The position numbers were made by a program, and so were the translations under genes. From positions 372,001-436,000 of the forward strand of contig CP048469.1 of the NCBI GenBank assembly GCA_025559845.1: a DNA stretch of 64,000 bases, read 5' to 3'. Positions 55,845 to 64,000 of the stretch are shown here, in pieces (the first letter of the stretch is position 1; each line of letters begins with the position of its first letter). Origin of the DNA: Agrobacterium tumefaciens (GTDB lineage: Bacteria > Pseudomonadota > Alphaproteobacteria > Rhizobiales > Rhizobiaceae). The notes under the pieces were generated by a model. The model saw nothing but the letters and a program-made list of their open reading frames with translations, had not been told where the DNA came from and made no database searches.

Positions 55845-57521
55845 GTGAGCGATTTGGCGCCTTCCGGCGCGGGCATTTATACAGCGATGCTTGATGCTCT
55901 TTGCGACGCGCTTGGCGCGGCGGTTGTCGTCTATGACGGCAATGATCGCATCGTTTTTGCCAGTCGCAAGATTCTGTCGATTTTTCCTCTTCGCGAGGAA
56001 GCAATTTCTCACGGCGCCCGCCTGCGCGATTATCTCGGCGCTCTCTACGATTGTTGCCTCGAAGACACCGGAAATCCGGCGGTAATGACCGGACGGCTGG
56101 GGCGCGAGGAATGGATTGGCGAGCGTCTGGCGCTGCACTGGCGCGAAAGGTCTGAAAAGACGGAGCGACACAAGGGTGAACGCTGGCTGCGTTTCGTCAT
56201 GAACAGGTTGCCATCAGGCCTCGGCATCAGTGTTGTTGCGGATATTTCCGAGCAGAAAAAACGTGAAGAGCAGTGGCGACTTGACCTTGAACGGGCGCAA
56301 TTGGTTGAGGATATTCTCGACAATCTGCCGTTCTCGATCATCGTCAAAGACCGCAACGCCGCTTATGTCGCCGTCAACAAGGCAGCTTGTGCTTTGCTTG
56401 AAACCAACGCCGAAACCATCCTCGGGCGCACAGTTTTCGATCTCCATTCCCGCAATCTTGCCGAACGGATAGACATTGCTGATCGACAGGTTATCGACAA
56501 CGGCACATCAACTGTCCTGCCAGAGCGAGTGACACGTCTCAACGGCGAGGAAATATTGGCGATCACCCGCAAACAGCGGGTAGGTCGGTTGGGGCGCTAT
56601 TTTCTGGTCACGACGATGGAAGATATTACTGCGCTTGCCACAAGGGACGAGCACGGTACGCCCGTTATACCCACACTCGAACATCTCTCCTTTGTGACGT
56701 CCACCTTCGGGAAGGCCAGGGAAGAGATGAGGGCCTCCAACCTGGACCAAAGTGGCCTGAAAGAGAAAGCAGTTCTTCTCGTGACTGCCAATCCATCCTT
56801 TGCAAAGGTCGCCGGCCAAAAGCTCATCGATTACCAGGTTGAACACGCCGTTGTTACGAGCGAGGAAGAGCAACGCGACTTCATTGATATTGCCCGCTCT
56901 GCCGGTGTGACAATCGATATCGTTGTTGTTGACAACCAGATGAGTGTTGCGTGCCTCGATCATGCCGCCGCTGGGAACCTTCCCGTTCTCGCCATCGATG
57001 AAGATCAGATCGCCGCAACCTTGTTGCACAAGCTGATCTCGGCTCTGGAAACATCCGAGCGCAGCGCAGACGATGACAACGACCAGTGGGAAATTGTCAC
57101 CGAGGAAACACCTGTGGTTCTCGAGCGCGGCGGTCCCGGCGATGTCCTGCTTGTCGAAGACAACAAGGTCAATCAGATCGTCTTTTCCCAGATCCTTGAA
57201 GGATTGGGCCTTGGCTGGCGGCTTGCGACCTCCGGTGAGGAAGCGTTGCGGCTTTTTGCCGAACAACGTCCCTCCGTTGTGCTTCTCGACACCACGCTTG
57301 TGGACATTGACGGTTTTGAAGTCGCTCGTCGAATGCGGGGGCTGGAAGAGGAAGCGCCTGTTCCCATCGTTGGCGTCATCACCCACGCCTTTGAGGGCGA
57401 TCGGGACAAATGTCTGTCGGCGGGCATGGACGACATGCTGTTGAAACCTGTCAGCCCCGACATGGTAGAGGGCATTTTCCAGCGGATTTTTGGAAAGAGG
57501 GATGCGCGGGAGCGCGCCTGA
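55845..57521 (+). CDS. PAS/receiver signalling protein without a kinase domain
   Basis: About 558 residues. Two PAS-like regions (about 15-130 and 160-285; the second has ILDNLPFSIIVKDRNAAYVAVN), a degenerate receiver-like stretch (about 315-425), and a full receiver domain at the C-terminus: acidic pair LLVEDNKVNQ, phosphoacceptor Asp482 (LLDTTL), Thr in GVITHA and Lys in LLKPVS. The receiver resembles those of hybrid histidine kinases, but there is no DHp or ATPase domain. Start: GTG at 55845 or ATG at 55770, neither decisive. It is 133 bp upstream of a GGDEF-EAL gene on the same strand. Confidence 0.82.
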   Translation: MSDLAPSGAGIYTAMLDALCDALGAAVVVYDGNDRIVFASRKILSIFPLREEAISHGARLRDYLGALYDCCLEDTGNPAVMTGRLGREEWIGERLALHWRERSEKTERHKGERWLRFVMNRLPSGLGISVVADISEQKKREEQWRLDLERAQLVEDILDNLPFSIIVKDRNAAYVAVNKAACALLETNAETILGRTVFDLHSRNLAERIDIADRQVIDNGTSTVLPERVTRLNGEEILAITRKQRVGRLGRYFLVTTMEDITALATRDEHGTPVIPTLEHLSFVTSTFGKAREEMRASNLDQSGLKEKAVLLVTANPSFAKVAGQKLIDYQVEHAVVTSEEEQRDFIDIARSAGVTIDIVVVDNQMSVACLDHAAAGNLPVLAIDEDQIAATLLHKLISALETSERSADDDNDQWEIVTEETPVVLERGGPGDVLLVEDNKVNQIVFSQILEGLGLGWRLATSGEEALRLFAEQRPSVVLLDTTLVDIDGFEVARRMRGLEEEAPVPIVGVITHAFEGDRDKCLSAGMDDMLLKPVSPDMVEGIFQRIFGKRDARERA

Positions 57522-57654
57522 TCAATCCCGTGACTGATGATATTCAGCGCCGATGAGTGGTAGGTTTTGTCCATTACACCAATGGAGATATGGTTTTTTT
57601 AATACTTGCCCTGCATTGTGAGCGCGGTCGACAGGCGATTTACAGGGAAGAGGC

Positions 57655-59007
57655 ATGAAACGGGCAGAACCGCACATGTTGCAGGTCAGCCAGAACGAGT
57701 TGCAAGCCATGGCGTATAGCGATCCGCTGACGGGGCTTGGCAACCGCTATCGCCTGCGTGACAAGGTTCGCATGCTCGCCAGCGAACGTTCCAGCGACCC
57801 CGCACCATTTACAGTTGGCATCGCCAACATCGACGGCTTCAAGCCGATCAACGATCTCTTCGGCGCACAGGCCGGCGACGAAATTCTCTGTCAGGTCGCA
57901 CATCGCCTGAAAGCCTGCATTCCCGACGGCGCTGTTGTCACACGCCACGACGGCGATGAGTTCGCTTTCGTTCTGCCGTTGGTTTTCGAGCGAACCGGTG
58001 CCGAGCGCATCGGCAACATGATCAAGGACGTGCTGTCGGCGCCCTACGATCTGGGCGACCGCAATGTACGGCTTTCCTCGTCCTTCGGTTTTGCGATCTA
58101 TCCCTTCGCCGGCAATGAATTCGAAGATCTTCTGAAAAGCGCCGAAACGGCGCTCTACCGTTCCAAGCGACGCGGTCGTGGCCAGATTACCGTCTATTCG
58201 CGCGAAATTGCGCAGGAGATGAAGCGGGCGACGCAGCTTGAGCAGGCGTTGAGAAACGCCATCATTGCAGATGCCATCGACGTCCATTTTCAGCCGATCG
58301 TCAGGCTTGAGGAAGCGAAAGTCGTCGGTTTCGAGGCGCTTGCCCGCTGGAATGATCCAGATCTCGGTTTCGTTTCGCCAGCTGTCTTCGTGCCACTTGC
58401 CGAAGAGAGAGGGTTTATCGATGCCTTGTCGGAAACCTTGCTGAGAAAGGCTGCGGAAGCAGCACTGTTCTGGCCCCGCGAGTTGTTTCTGTCCTTCAAC
58501 CTGTCATCAGCACAGTTGATGGACCCCGGCACGGCCGACAACATCCTGTCCATTCTGGCTCGGGTCGGCCTCGATCCGCACCGCGTCGAGCTGGAAATCA
58601 CCGAAACGGCCGTGATGACATCGGCGGACACCGCCCAGCGGATCATCAGCGATTTGCAGGCCGCCGGTGTGCGCATCTCGCTCGATGATTTCGGTACGGG
58701 CCAGTCGAGCCTTGGGCGACTGCGTGATTTTACCTTTGACAAGGTGAAGATTGATCGGGCGTTCGTCTCCCGCATCAGCACCGATCGTCCGTCGGAGCAC
58801 ATCATCAAGGCGATTGTCGCCATGTGCGAAGGGCTTGATCTGGAAGTTGTGGCCGAAGGGATCGAGGAACGGGTGGAAGAGGAAAAGCTGCGCGCCCTCG
58901 GCTGCGCCATGGGGCAGGGATATTTCTACGGCCGGCCGGCCGATGCTGCCGCCACCCAGCGTTACCTCCACGAGAACTACCGCGAGATGTCGGCGGATAT
59001 GCCCTGA
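57655..59007 (+). CDS. GGDEF-EAL protein (c-di-GMP metabolism)
   Basis: 450 residues, no sensor or membrane part. The GGDEF domain (about 20-170) has a signature altered to DGDEF (99-103). The EAL domain (about 190-440) keeps its catalytic residues: EAL at 227-229, LEITETAVM, DDFGTGQSSL, KIDRAFV, EGIEE and QGYFYGRP. A phosphodiesterase with a weak or regulatory GGDEF is the most likely reading; no RxxD product-inhibition site is apparent. An upstream GGAAGAGG-like site supports the ATG. Possible functional partner of the preceding PAS/receiver protein. Confidence 0.92.
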   Translation: MKRAEPHMLQVSQNELQAMAYSDPLTGLGNRYRLRDKVRMLASERSSDPAPFTVGIANIDGFKPINDLFGAQAGDEILCQVAHRLKACIPDGAVVTRHDGDEFAFVLPLVFERTGAERIGNMIKDVLSAPYDLGDRNVRLSSSFGFAIYPFAGNEFEDLLKSAETALYRSKRRGRGQITVYSREIAQEMKRATQLEQALRNAIIADAIDVHFQPIVRLEEAKVVGFEALARWNDPDLGFVSPAVFVPLAEERGFIDALSETLLRKAAEAALFWPRELFLSFNLSSAQLMDPGTADNILSILARVGLDPHRVELEITETAVMTSADTAQRIISDLQAAGVRISLDDFGTGQSSLGRLRDFTFDKVKIDRAFVSRISTDRPSEHIIKAIVAMCEGLDLEVVAEGIEERVEEEKLRALGCAMGQGYFYGRPADAAATQRYLHENYREMSADMP

Positions 59008-59054
59008 CGATGTCTACGGGCTGACCGCATAAGGTCATGCGATGTCCCAAAACG

Positions 59055-59090
59055 AAGCCCCGAAACGTTGAGAACCATTTCGGGGCTTTT
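59055..59090 (+). terminator. terminator after the GGDEF-EAL gene
   Basis: 11-bp stem AAGCCCCGAAA/TTTCGGGGCTT with a 12-nt loop, ending in TTTT; lies between convergent genes. Confidence 0.88.
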
Positions 59091-59120
59091 CTGATAGTTC
59101 GACGTGACGATCAAACGCCG

Positions 59121-60008
59121 TCAAAGACGATAGGTCGGCTCAAAAGCGCCCTGAACCTCGATGCCCAGCTCAAAGGTCTGTCCATGCGATGGATTGGCGG
59201 CGATCGCCGCATCGTCCAGATGTTCGCGCGCGGACGTGACGAGAAGACGCGATGCGTCGGGACCGATAAAGGCCGGGCAGGTTGTCTGTCCTGCCGGGAC
59301 CATGTAGCGCTCCACGTGGTTTCCCTGCGGGTCGTAACGGTCCACGGCCCCGATGCCCCAACGTGCATTCCAGATATGGCCTTGCGCATCGCACACCGAC
59401 CCATCGATACCCCCGGCTACGCCGGATGAATCGACGAATACCGTCGACGGGCCAACCGGCAGGCCGGTTTGAGGGTCAAGCGGCACCTTCATCAGTTTGT
59501 TGACTTTGGTGTCGGTGTAATATCCGGTTTCGCCGCCCGGCGAAAAGCAGATAGAATTGGGGATACTGATCTCGGGAAACAGCTTCGTCACATGGCCTTT
59601 GGCGACGTAATAAATACTGCCCGCGCCGGTCTCCGCCGTTCTGCCCATAGTCCCGATCCATAGGGCACCGGACGGATGGACCCGCCCATCATTTGAGCGG
59701 TTGCCGGGAAGATCCGTTTCAAGTTCTGCATGAAGGGAAAGAACGCCGGTTGCAGTATCGCGAATGAACAGGCCATCGTCGGATGCGATGAGTTGCTTGT
59801 CATCGTTGATCCTCGCAAGTGCGCTTCCCATGAAGGGCAGGGCATGCACGGTTTTGCGACCGGACGCGAGGTGCAGTTCGTGCAGCTCGCGTTCGAGAAT
59901 GTTGAACCACCAGGCTGTGCCCGTAACGGGATCATAGGTCGGTCCTTCGCCGAGCATCAGCGCTGCATCATCAAGCACGGTTCCGGCGAAGGCGTGGGTC
60001 GTTGTCAT
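59121..60008 (-). CDS. SMP-30/gluconolactonase family lactonase
   Basis: Six-bladed beta-propeller lactonase, 295 residues. The metal-site Glu is in MLGEGPTYDP (about 18-27), with further ligands expected in PNSICFSPGG and GGIDGSVCDAQGHIW. Beside dgoA, dgoK and a sugar-type SDR, hydrolysis of D-galactono-lactone is the likely job. The ATG at 60008 has GGAGGA 7 nt upstream. It starts 4 nt after the dgoA stop. Confidence 0.87.
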   Translation of the reverse strand: MTTTHAFAGTVLDDAALMLGEGPTYDPVTGTAWWFNILERELHELHLASGRKTVHALPFMGSALARINDDKQLIASDDGLFIRDTATGVLSLHAELETDLPGNRSNDGRVHPSGALWIGTMGRTAETGAGSIYYVAKGHVTKLFPEISIPNSICFSPGGETGYYTDTKVNKLMKVPLDPQTGLPVGPSTVFVDSSGVAGGIDGSVCDAQGHIWNARWGIGAVDRYDPQGNHVERYMVPAGQTTCPAFIGPDASRLLVTSAREHLDDAAIAANPSHGQTFELGIEVQGAFEPTYRL

Positions 60009-60012
60009 CGCA

Positions 60013-60642
60013 CTATCCTCCGATGGCGGCATCGTAAGCCGCAAGGGTCACGACCGCACGCTCACGGACCTCTGCTGCCGTCATGCCGGGCTTGTAAAGG
60101 CTGGTCCCGAGACCAAAGGCGGTGATGCCTGCACTGGTGTATTCGGAGAAGTTCTTGTCTGAAACGCCACCCACAGCGGCAATAACAAGATCCTTCGGCA
60201 AAATTGTGCGGATGGCATTGATGCCGGACGGACCAATAATGCTGGCCGGGAAGAATTTCAGACCCGTTGCGCCAGCCTTGGCGGCAACGAGAGCTTCGGT
60301 CGGTGTCAGGACACCAGGCATCGTTACCATGCCCTTCACCCGGGCCGCGACGATGACATCAGGGTCTGCATTCGGGCTGACCATAAGTTTGCCGCCGGCC
60401 GCATCGAGTTGTTCAACTTCTTCGGTCGTCAGTACGGTGCCGGCACCGATCAGGCAGTCGGCCGGTGCCATTTTCGCGGCGATTTCAATGGAGCGGAACG
60501 GCTCGGGCGAATTCAGCGGAATTTCGATGGCACGAAAACCGGTTTCGATCAGGGCGCCGACGACGCCTTCCGTTTCCTCGGGCTTGAGGCCGCGTAGAAT
60601 CGCGATCAACGGGTATTTGATGGAAGGAAAGGGGATACGCAT
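60013..60642 (-). CDS. dgoA: 2-dehydro-3-deoxy-6-phosphogalactonate aldolase
   Basis: Class I aldolase that splits KDPGal into pyruvate and glyceraldehyde 3-phosphate, 209 residues. Catalytic Glu40 is in FRAIEIPLNSPEP, the Schiff-base Lys in TGLKFFPASI, and GAGTVLT and AVGGVSDKNFSEY form the phosphate site. The galactonate (rather than gluconate) assignment follows the sequence type and the adjacent dgoK. Confidence 0.93.
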   Translation of the reverse strand: MRIPFPSIKYPLIAILRGLKPEETEGVVGALIETGFRAIEIPLNSPEPFRSIEIAAKMAPADCLIGAGTVLTTEEVEQLDAAGGKLMVSPNADPDVIVAARVKGMVTMPGVLTPTEALVAAKAGATGLKFFPASIIGPSGINAIRTILPKDLVIAAVGGVSDKNFSEYTSAGITAFGLGTSLYKPGMTAAEVRERAVVTLAAYDAAIGG

Positions 60643-60653
60643 GATAGTCGTCC

Positions 60654-61568
60654 TTATGCCCAGATGGCGTTTGCGGCGGCGAGCAATCCGCGCCGTACGG
60701 CCTCGTCTGCGTCGATGACCGTATAGGGAATGGAGAGCGCTCTGAAGGCGCCCTCGTAGAGAGCGGAAAGTGGCCCGGAACCGATCAAGACAACCGGCGT
60801 ATCTTTCGAGGCGATGGCGTGCGCGCCGGAAATCTCGAGTCCGATCATAATGCCGGAGAGCTTGGCTTTTGCGTCCGTCGCCGAAAGTCCATGCAGCAGC
60901 TGACCAGAGCGGAGGGTGAACAGCCGGTTGGTCGCCATTTGCGGGCGCTCGTAGATATCAGCCACCGCTGCCTTGAATGCCGCGTGGTCGCCGGTGAAGC
61001 TTTCCGCTTCCGCCAGTGCATGCGACAGGATCGTCTGCTTGGAGATGACGTCGAACAGTTCACCGGTCATGAAGGTTGCAAACCCCGTGACCTGTTCACC
61101 ACTGACAGTTACCCACTTGGAATGCGTTCCGGGCATGCAGACCAGTTTTTCGCCTCCGCCGGCCGAGGTCAGTGCACCCAGCAATTGGGTTTCTTCGCCA
61201 CGAATGACATCGGGCGCGGTAGCTGCACGCTGGGCAAGGCCTGGCAAAATGCGAACGTCACGTTCCTGCCCCGGTACACGCACTGCCCCATTCATCACCG
61301 AGGAAAGGGTGGCGGGCACGTCGATGTAGCCGGCTTCAACCCAGCCCTGGCGTGCGCCGGCCATGCCGCAGACGAGAACCGGAAGGCCTGCCGGGGCCTG
61401 AATGGCATCGAGATGGGTTTGCAGCACCTCCGCGAAACCGGTACGCATGGCGGTCGTCATACCTTCCGCGCTGCGTCTTTCGGCAAGCACCTCGCCCGAT
61501 CGGCTCATCAGCCAGAGCCGGAAACTGGTTGTTCCCCAGTCGACGGCGATAAAAGCGGGTTCGGACAT
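60654..61568 (-). CDS. dgoK: 2-dehydro-3-deoxygalactonokinase
   Basis: Phosphorylates 2-keto-3-deoxygalactonate, 304 residues of the DgoK family (ASKHA-like fold): DWGTTSFRLWLM at the start, VCGMAGARQGW, MPGTHSKWV and LIGSGPL. The ATG at 61568 overlaps the stop of the upstream dehydrogenase (TAATG) and has GGAGG 10 nt upstream; 39 further in-frame residues upstream are not part of the family. Confidence 0.94.
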   Translation of the reverse strand: MSEPAFIAVDWGTTSFRLWLMSRSGEVLAERRSAEGMTTAMRTGFAEVLQTHLDAIQAPAGLPVLVCGMAGARQGWVEAGYIDVPATLSSVMNGAVRVPGQERDVRILPGLAQRAATAPDVIRGEETQLLGALTSAGGGEKLVCMPGTHSKWVTVSGEQVTGFATFMTGELFDVISKQTILSHALAEAESFTGDHAAFKAAVADIYERPQMATNRLFTLRSGQLLHGLSATDAKAKLSGIMIGLEISGAHAIASKDTPVVLIGSGPLSALYEGAFRALSIPYTVIDADEAVRRGLLAAANAIWA

Positions 61569-62332
61569 TATAAAAGGCCTCCGTCTACAATAATGGATTG
61601 CGCCGTGATGGCACGTGATGTCGATGATGCGAGAAACAGGCACGGGCCCGCGAGATCGTCTGCCAGAAGCGTCCGCTTCAGACACTGACGTTGTGTCGTC
61701 GTGACAATTGAATCATCGGTAAGCCAGAGTTCCTTTTGCCGTTCGGTCACGATCATGCCCGGCAAGAGTGCATTGACGCGGATGTTTTCTGGCCCAAGTC
61801 GCCCGGCAAGGCTTTTCGTCAGTCCGATGATGCCGGCTTTTGCCGTTGCGTAGGAGGGCAGGTCTCCCATGTTGAGAAGGAAGGAGATCGATGAAAAATT
61901 GATGATCGAGGCTTCGCCGGCTTGTCGCAGAAAAGGCAGAGCAGCCTGAGTGACGAAGAACATCTGCTTCAGATTGACCGACTGGTTGTTGTCCCAATAG
62001 CTTTCCGTGACGGTGTCGATGTCGTGGCGGTCATCCCAGGCGGCATTGTTGACAAGTACCTTGATTCCGTCCGTCGCTCGGGCAGCGTCCTTCACTACGT
62101 CGCCAATCTCCGATGTTTTACGCAGATCGGCGTTGAAAAATCGCACGGGATTCCGGGTCGTTGCCGAAAGTCTCTCTGCAAGGGCTCTGCTTGGCTCTGC
62201 GGCAATGTCTATGAATGATACTCTTGCACCTTGAACGGCAAAGGCCTCTACGAGCGCTGCGCCAATGCCTGAACCGCCTCCCGTAATCAGGACGCCCTCG
62301 TCCTGGAGATCCGGAAACTTGGCTTCGATCAT
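61568..62332 (-). CDS. short-chain dehydrogenase, probable D-galactose 1-dehydrogenase
   Basis: Classical SDR of 254 residues: cofactor motif TGGGSGIG (17-24), NNAAW, catalytic Ser in INFSSISF and Y-x3-K as YATAK. First gene of the lactonase/dgoA/dgoK operon, where oxidation of D-galactose to galactonolactone would be the missing entry step; the substrate is inferred from context. The ATG at 62332 is preferred to 62368, because the latter lies inside the operator palindrome and has no ribosome binding site. Confidence 0.87.
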   Translation of the reverse strand: MIEAKFPDLQDEGVLITGGGSGIGAALVEAFAVQGARVSFIDIAAEPSRALAERLSATTRNPVRFFNADLRKTSEIGDVVKDAARATDGIKVLVNNAAWDDRHDIDTVTESYWDNNQSVNLKQMFFVTQAALPFLRQAGEASIINFSSISFLLNMGDLPSYATAKAGIIGLTKSLAGRLGPENIRVNALLPGMIVTERQKELWLTDDSIVTTTQRQCLKRTLLADDLAGPCLFLASSTSRAITAQSIIVDGGLL

Positions 62333-62361
62333 AATGTCGTCTCGTGGGTTTGCGCTTGCTT

Positions 62362-62378
62362 GTTCCATTATTTGGAAC
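62362..62378. promoter_or_regulatory. candidate IclR operator
   Basis: GTTCCA - 5 bp - TGGAAC, a perfect palindrome in the region between the divergent dehydrogenase and IclR genes; an extra TGGAA half-site is at 62393-62397. TGGAA/TTCCA palindromes are typical of IclR-family sites. Confidence 0.65.
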
Positions 62379-62448
62379 TAGATTTTAATAAATGGAATTA
62401 TTCTCTTGGCTTCGAAAGGATGTCAAGGCAGATCACGGCGGATATATC

Positions 62449-63276
62449 ATGGCCAATGGCGACAGGCAGAGCGCCTCTTCGGACGTCAATTCCCGTGAGG
62501 ACAGCACGACAGGCACACTGGGAAAGGCCATTTCTCTCTTGGAACTGGTCGCGATTGCTGAAAAGCCGATGCGTTTCACCGATATCGTCGAAGCGTCCGG
62601 TCAACCGCGCGGTACGGTTCACCGCCAGTTGACGCATCTCGTTGCTGAGGGTTTGATCGAACAGTCTACCGACCAGACCTATGCCGTTGGCTTGAGGCTT
62701 CTGCGATTTGCAGCGCGGGCATGGAGTGGAAACGATCTTCGCAGTGTCGCTACCTCTCATCTGACAGCCCTGCACGAAGCAACAGGAGAATCTGTTCATC
62801 TCGGCGTTCTGCACGGCGGTGAGGTCACCTATCTCGACAAGATCGAGGGGAAGCATGCCCTTCGCATGCATTCGCAGGTCGGCAATTCGTCTCCGGCCTA
62901 TTGTACCGGAGTTGGCAAGGCAGCCTTGTCGCTCCTGTCCGATCTGGAAGTCAGGACTATTGCTGCAAATCTGAATTTCCATCGCTTTACGGAAAACACT
63001 CTTCTCGACGCCGAAGCACTTCTTGCTGAAATATCTGCAATCCGTAACACTGGGTTTGGTTTTGATCGACAGGAGCACGAAGTCGGAATTCACTGCGTCG
63101 CCGCGCCGATCAAGGCGACAGGGCGCAACTTTCAGGCGGCGGTGTCTGTGACGGGACCCGCCTACCGCATTAGCCTGGAACAATTGACGTTGTGGGGAAC
63201 TCTTGTTGGCGAAACCGCCGAAAAAATAGCGCTGGAGCTACGTTACAGGCTGCCGCCTGTTGCGGGGTCCCATTGA
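62449..63276 (+). CDS. IclR family transcriptional regulator
   Basis: 275 residues: winged HTH at about 22-85 (AISLLELVAIAEKPMRFTDIVEASG in part, PRGTVHRQLTHLV as recognition helix), then an IclR effector domain with HLGVLHGGEVTYLDKIEG and GVGKAALSLL. Divergent from the galactose/galactonate operon, which it most likely represses in the absence of a pathway intermediate. The ATG at 62449 is chosen over 62392, which lies next to the operator. Confidence 0.92.
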   Translation: MANGDRQSASSDVNSREDSTTGTLGKAISLLELVAIAEKPMRFTDIVEASGQPRGTVHRQLTHLVAEGLIEQSTDQTYAVGLRLLRFAARAWSGNDLRSVATSHLTALHEATGESVHLGVLHGGEVTYLDKIEGKHALRMHSQVGNSSPAYCTGVGKAALSLLSDLEVRTIAANLNFHRFTENTLLDAEALLAEISAIRNTGFGFDRQEHEVGIHCVAAPIKATGRNFQAAVSVTGPAYRISLEQLTLWGTLVGETAEKIALELRYRLPPVAGSH

Positions 63277-63444
63277 AGATACGGGGAAGAACCGTTAGGC
63301 GGAAAGTTCTTCCTTTTGTGCATATATGATTAAATATTCAACTTTTGTTTGCATGAATCGTTTTGGTGAGTAAATTTCACAACAATCGCCATGCGAAATT
63401 TTAAACTTCGCTACGGCCTCTCCCATTTTCGAAGAATCGCTTTG

Positions 63445-64000
63445 ATGCAGAATATGAAGACGACCGCCGTTCCGACGTTTGGTGTTGATTGCGTTCGAGA
63501 GATCGCAGGTCTCAACACGCAATTCGATATTTTCCGGTTTCTGAAACGCCTAACGGAGGCGTGGGAGTTCAAGGCCTTCATGGTTCTGGACCTGTCGGCG
63601 GAAATCACCAGCGAATTGTCGCAGCACACCATCATCACAAGCTGGCCGGCAGAGCTCCTGCAACGCTATGACGAAGAAGGGCTGTTGCAGAAGAGCAAGG
63701 TCATGGCGCACCTGCGCAAAACCACCACACCTTTTGACGTCTCCGTTGATTTCCTTTCCAAGGGAACGGATACAACCGCCAAGAAAACGCTCATCGGCCT
63801 CTTCGAGAGGTTCGAAATGGTCAACTCCGTCTGGTTTCCGGTGCACGACGTGACGGCATATCGAGGCGCGGTTTCCTTTTCGGGGAACAAGACTCCCTTG
63901 GGCCAGGGGCAGATTGCCGAACTCTTTTACATAGCGACGCATATATTCGCGCGCCTTTCGGAAATTCGGCGCCAGGATCTGCGTGTTCCCGAAACGTTGA
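63445..64000 (+). CDS. LuxR-type protein with autoinducer-binding-like domain, 3'-truncated
   Basis: The frame is open from the ATG at 63445 (or 63454) to the window end, 185 codons without a stop. The translated part (FDIFRFLKRLTEAWEFKAF..., WPAELLQRYDEEGLL, SVWFPVHDVTAYRGAVSFSG) has the layout of the autoinducer-binding domain of LuxR regulators; the HTH would lie beyond the edge. Compared by eye with TraR/LuxR, the Tyr61 equivalent (Tyr75) and the Pro before it are kept, but the Trp57, Asp70, Pro71 and Trp85 equivalents appear to be Leu71, Ser84, Lys85 and Val99. No luxI-type synthase is in the window. Family call is moderately sure. Confidence 0.65.
   Translation, partial: MQNMKTTAVPTFGVDCVREIAGLNTQFDIFRFLKRLTEAWEFKAFMVLDLSAEITSELSQHTIITSWPAELLQRYDEEGLLQKSKVMAHLRKTTTPFDVSVDFLSKGTDTTAKKTLIGLFERFEMVNSVWFPVHDVTAYRGAVSFSGNKTPLGQGQIAELFYIATHIFARLSEIRRQDLRVPETL

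Overview
The window reads as a stretch of the main circular chromosome of a Rhizobiaceae bacterium, most likely Agrobacterium or a very close relative. Grounds: alphaproteobacterial gene families throughout; a mannosylfructose-phosphate synthase/phosphatase pair, known from Agrobacterium tumefaciens; a plant/rhizobial-type glutamate-cysteine ligase; groESL with CIRCE plus an alphaproteobacterial RpoH promoter; and the alphaproteobacterial order lpxK - DUF2093 - mutL. The assignment rests on family knowledge, not on a database search. I found no tRNA, rRNA, insertion sequence, prophage or CRISPR array. Coding density is high, and only one gene-free gap exceeds 300 bp (31492-32031, AT-rich).

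Layout. 0-6 kb: 3' part of guaB, a MAPEG protein, a zinc alcohol dehydrogenase and a Tat-exported dienelactone hydrolase whose leaders share a sequence element, a LysR regulator and a small DUF1127 gene. 6-10 kb (minus): pit - rsmE - gshA and a Nudix hydrolase. 10-13.4 kb (minus): GntR/FCD regulator and mfpsA-mfppA for the solute mannosylfructose. 13.6-20 kb: a DUF3422 membrane protein, then a LysR gene divergent from the glycolate oxidase operon glcDEF across a perfect 11-bp-arm inverted repeat. 20-26.4 kb: L,D-transpeptidase, tag coupled to a small exported protein, a YeiH-type transporter with its divergent LysR, and a small envelope/metal-looking cluster. 26.6-30.3 kb: hisS - VOC gene - hisZ - hisG. 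30.4-34.2 kb: DoxX, an unknown protein and groESL. 34.2-41.4 kb: acyltransferase, HAD hydrolase, ribF, ileS, a lipoprotein. 41.5-47.2 kb: tadA, rluB with a repetitive Arg/Gly tail, rsmD, a patatin, a Kef-type antiporter. 47.3-55.5 kb: pmbA, cysQ, DUF4170, waaA, HAD, lpxK, DUF2093, mutL. 55.8-59 kb: a kinase-less PAS/receiver protein and a GGDEF-EAL protein. 59-63.3 kb: a galactose/galactonate catabolic operon with a divergent IclR regulator. The right edge holds a truncated LuxR-type autoinducer-domain gene.

Most content is housekeeping: purine, histidine, flavin and glutathione synthesis, translation, chaperones, lipid A and mismatch repair. The less ordinary signals are regulatory or structural: three Shine-Dalgarno regions in or near inverted repeats (two clear, one weak), several near-perfect palindromes between divergent regulator/target pairs, a kinase-less receiver next to a c-di-GMP enzyme, and a LuxR-type protein that seems to lack the residues that bind acyl-homoserine lactone. 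I saw no clear evidence for a wholly new multi-gene system.
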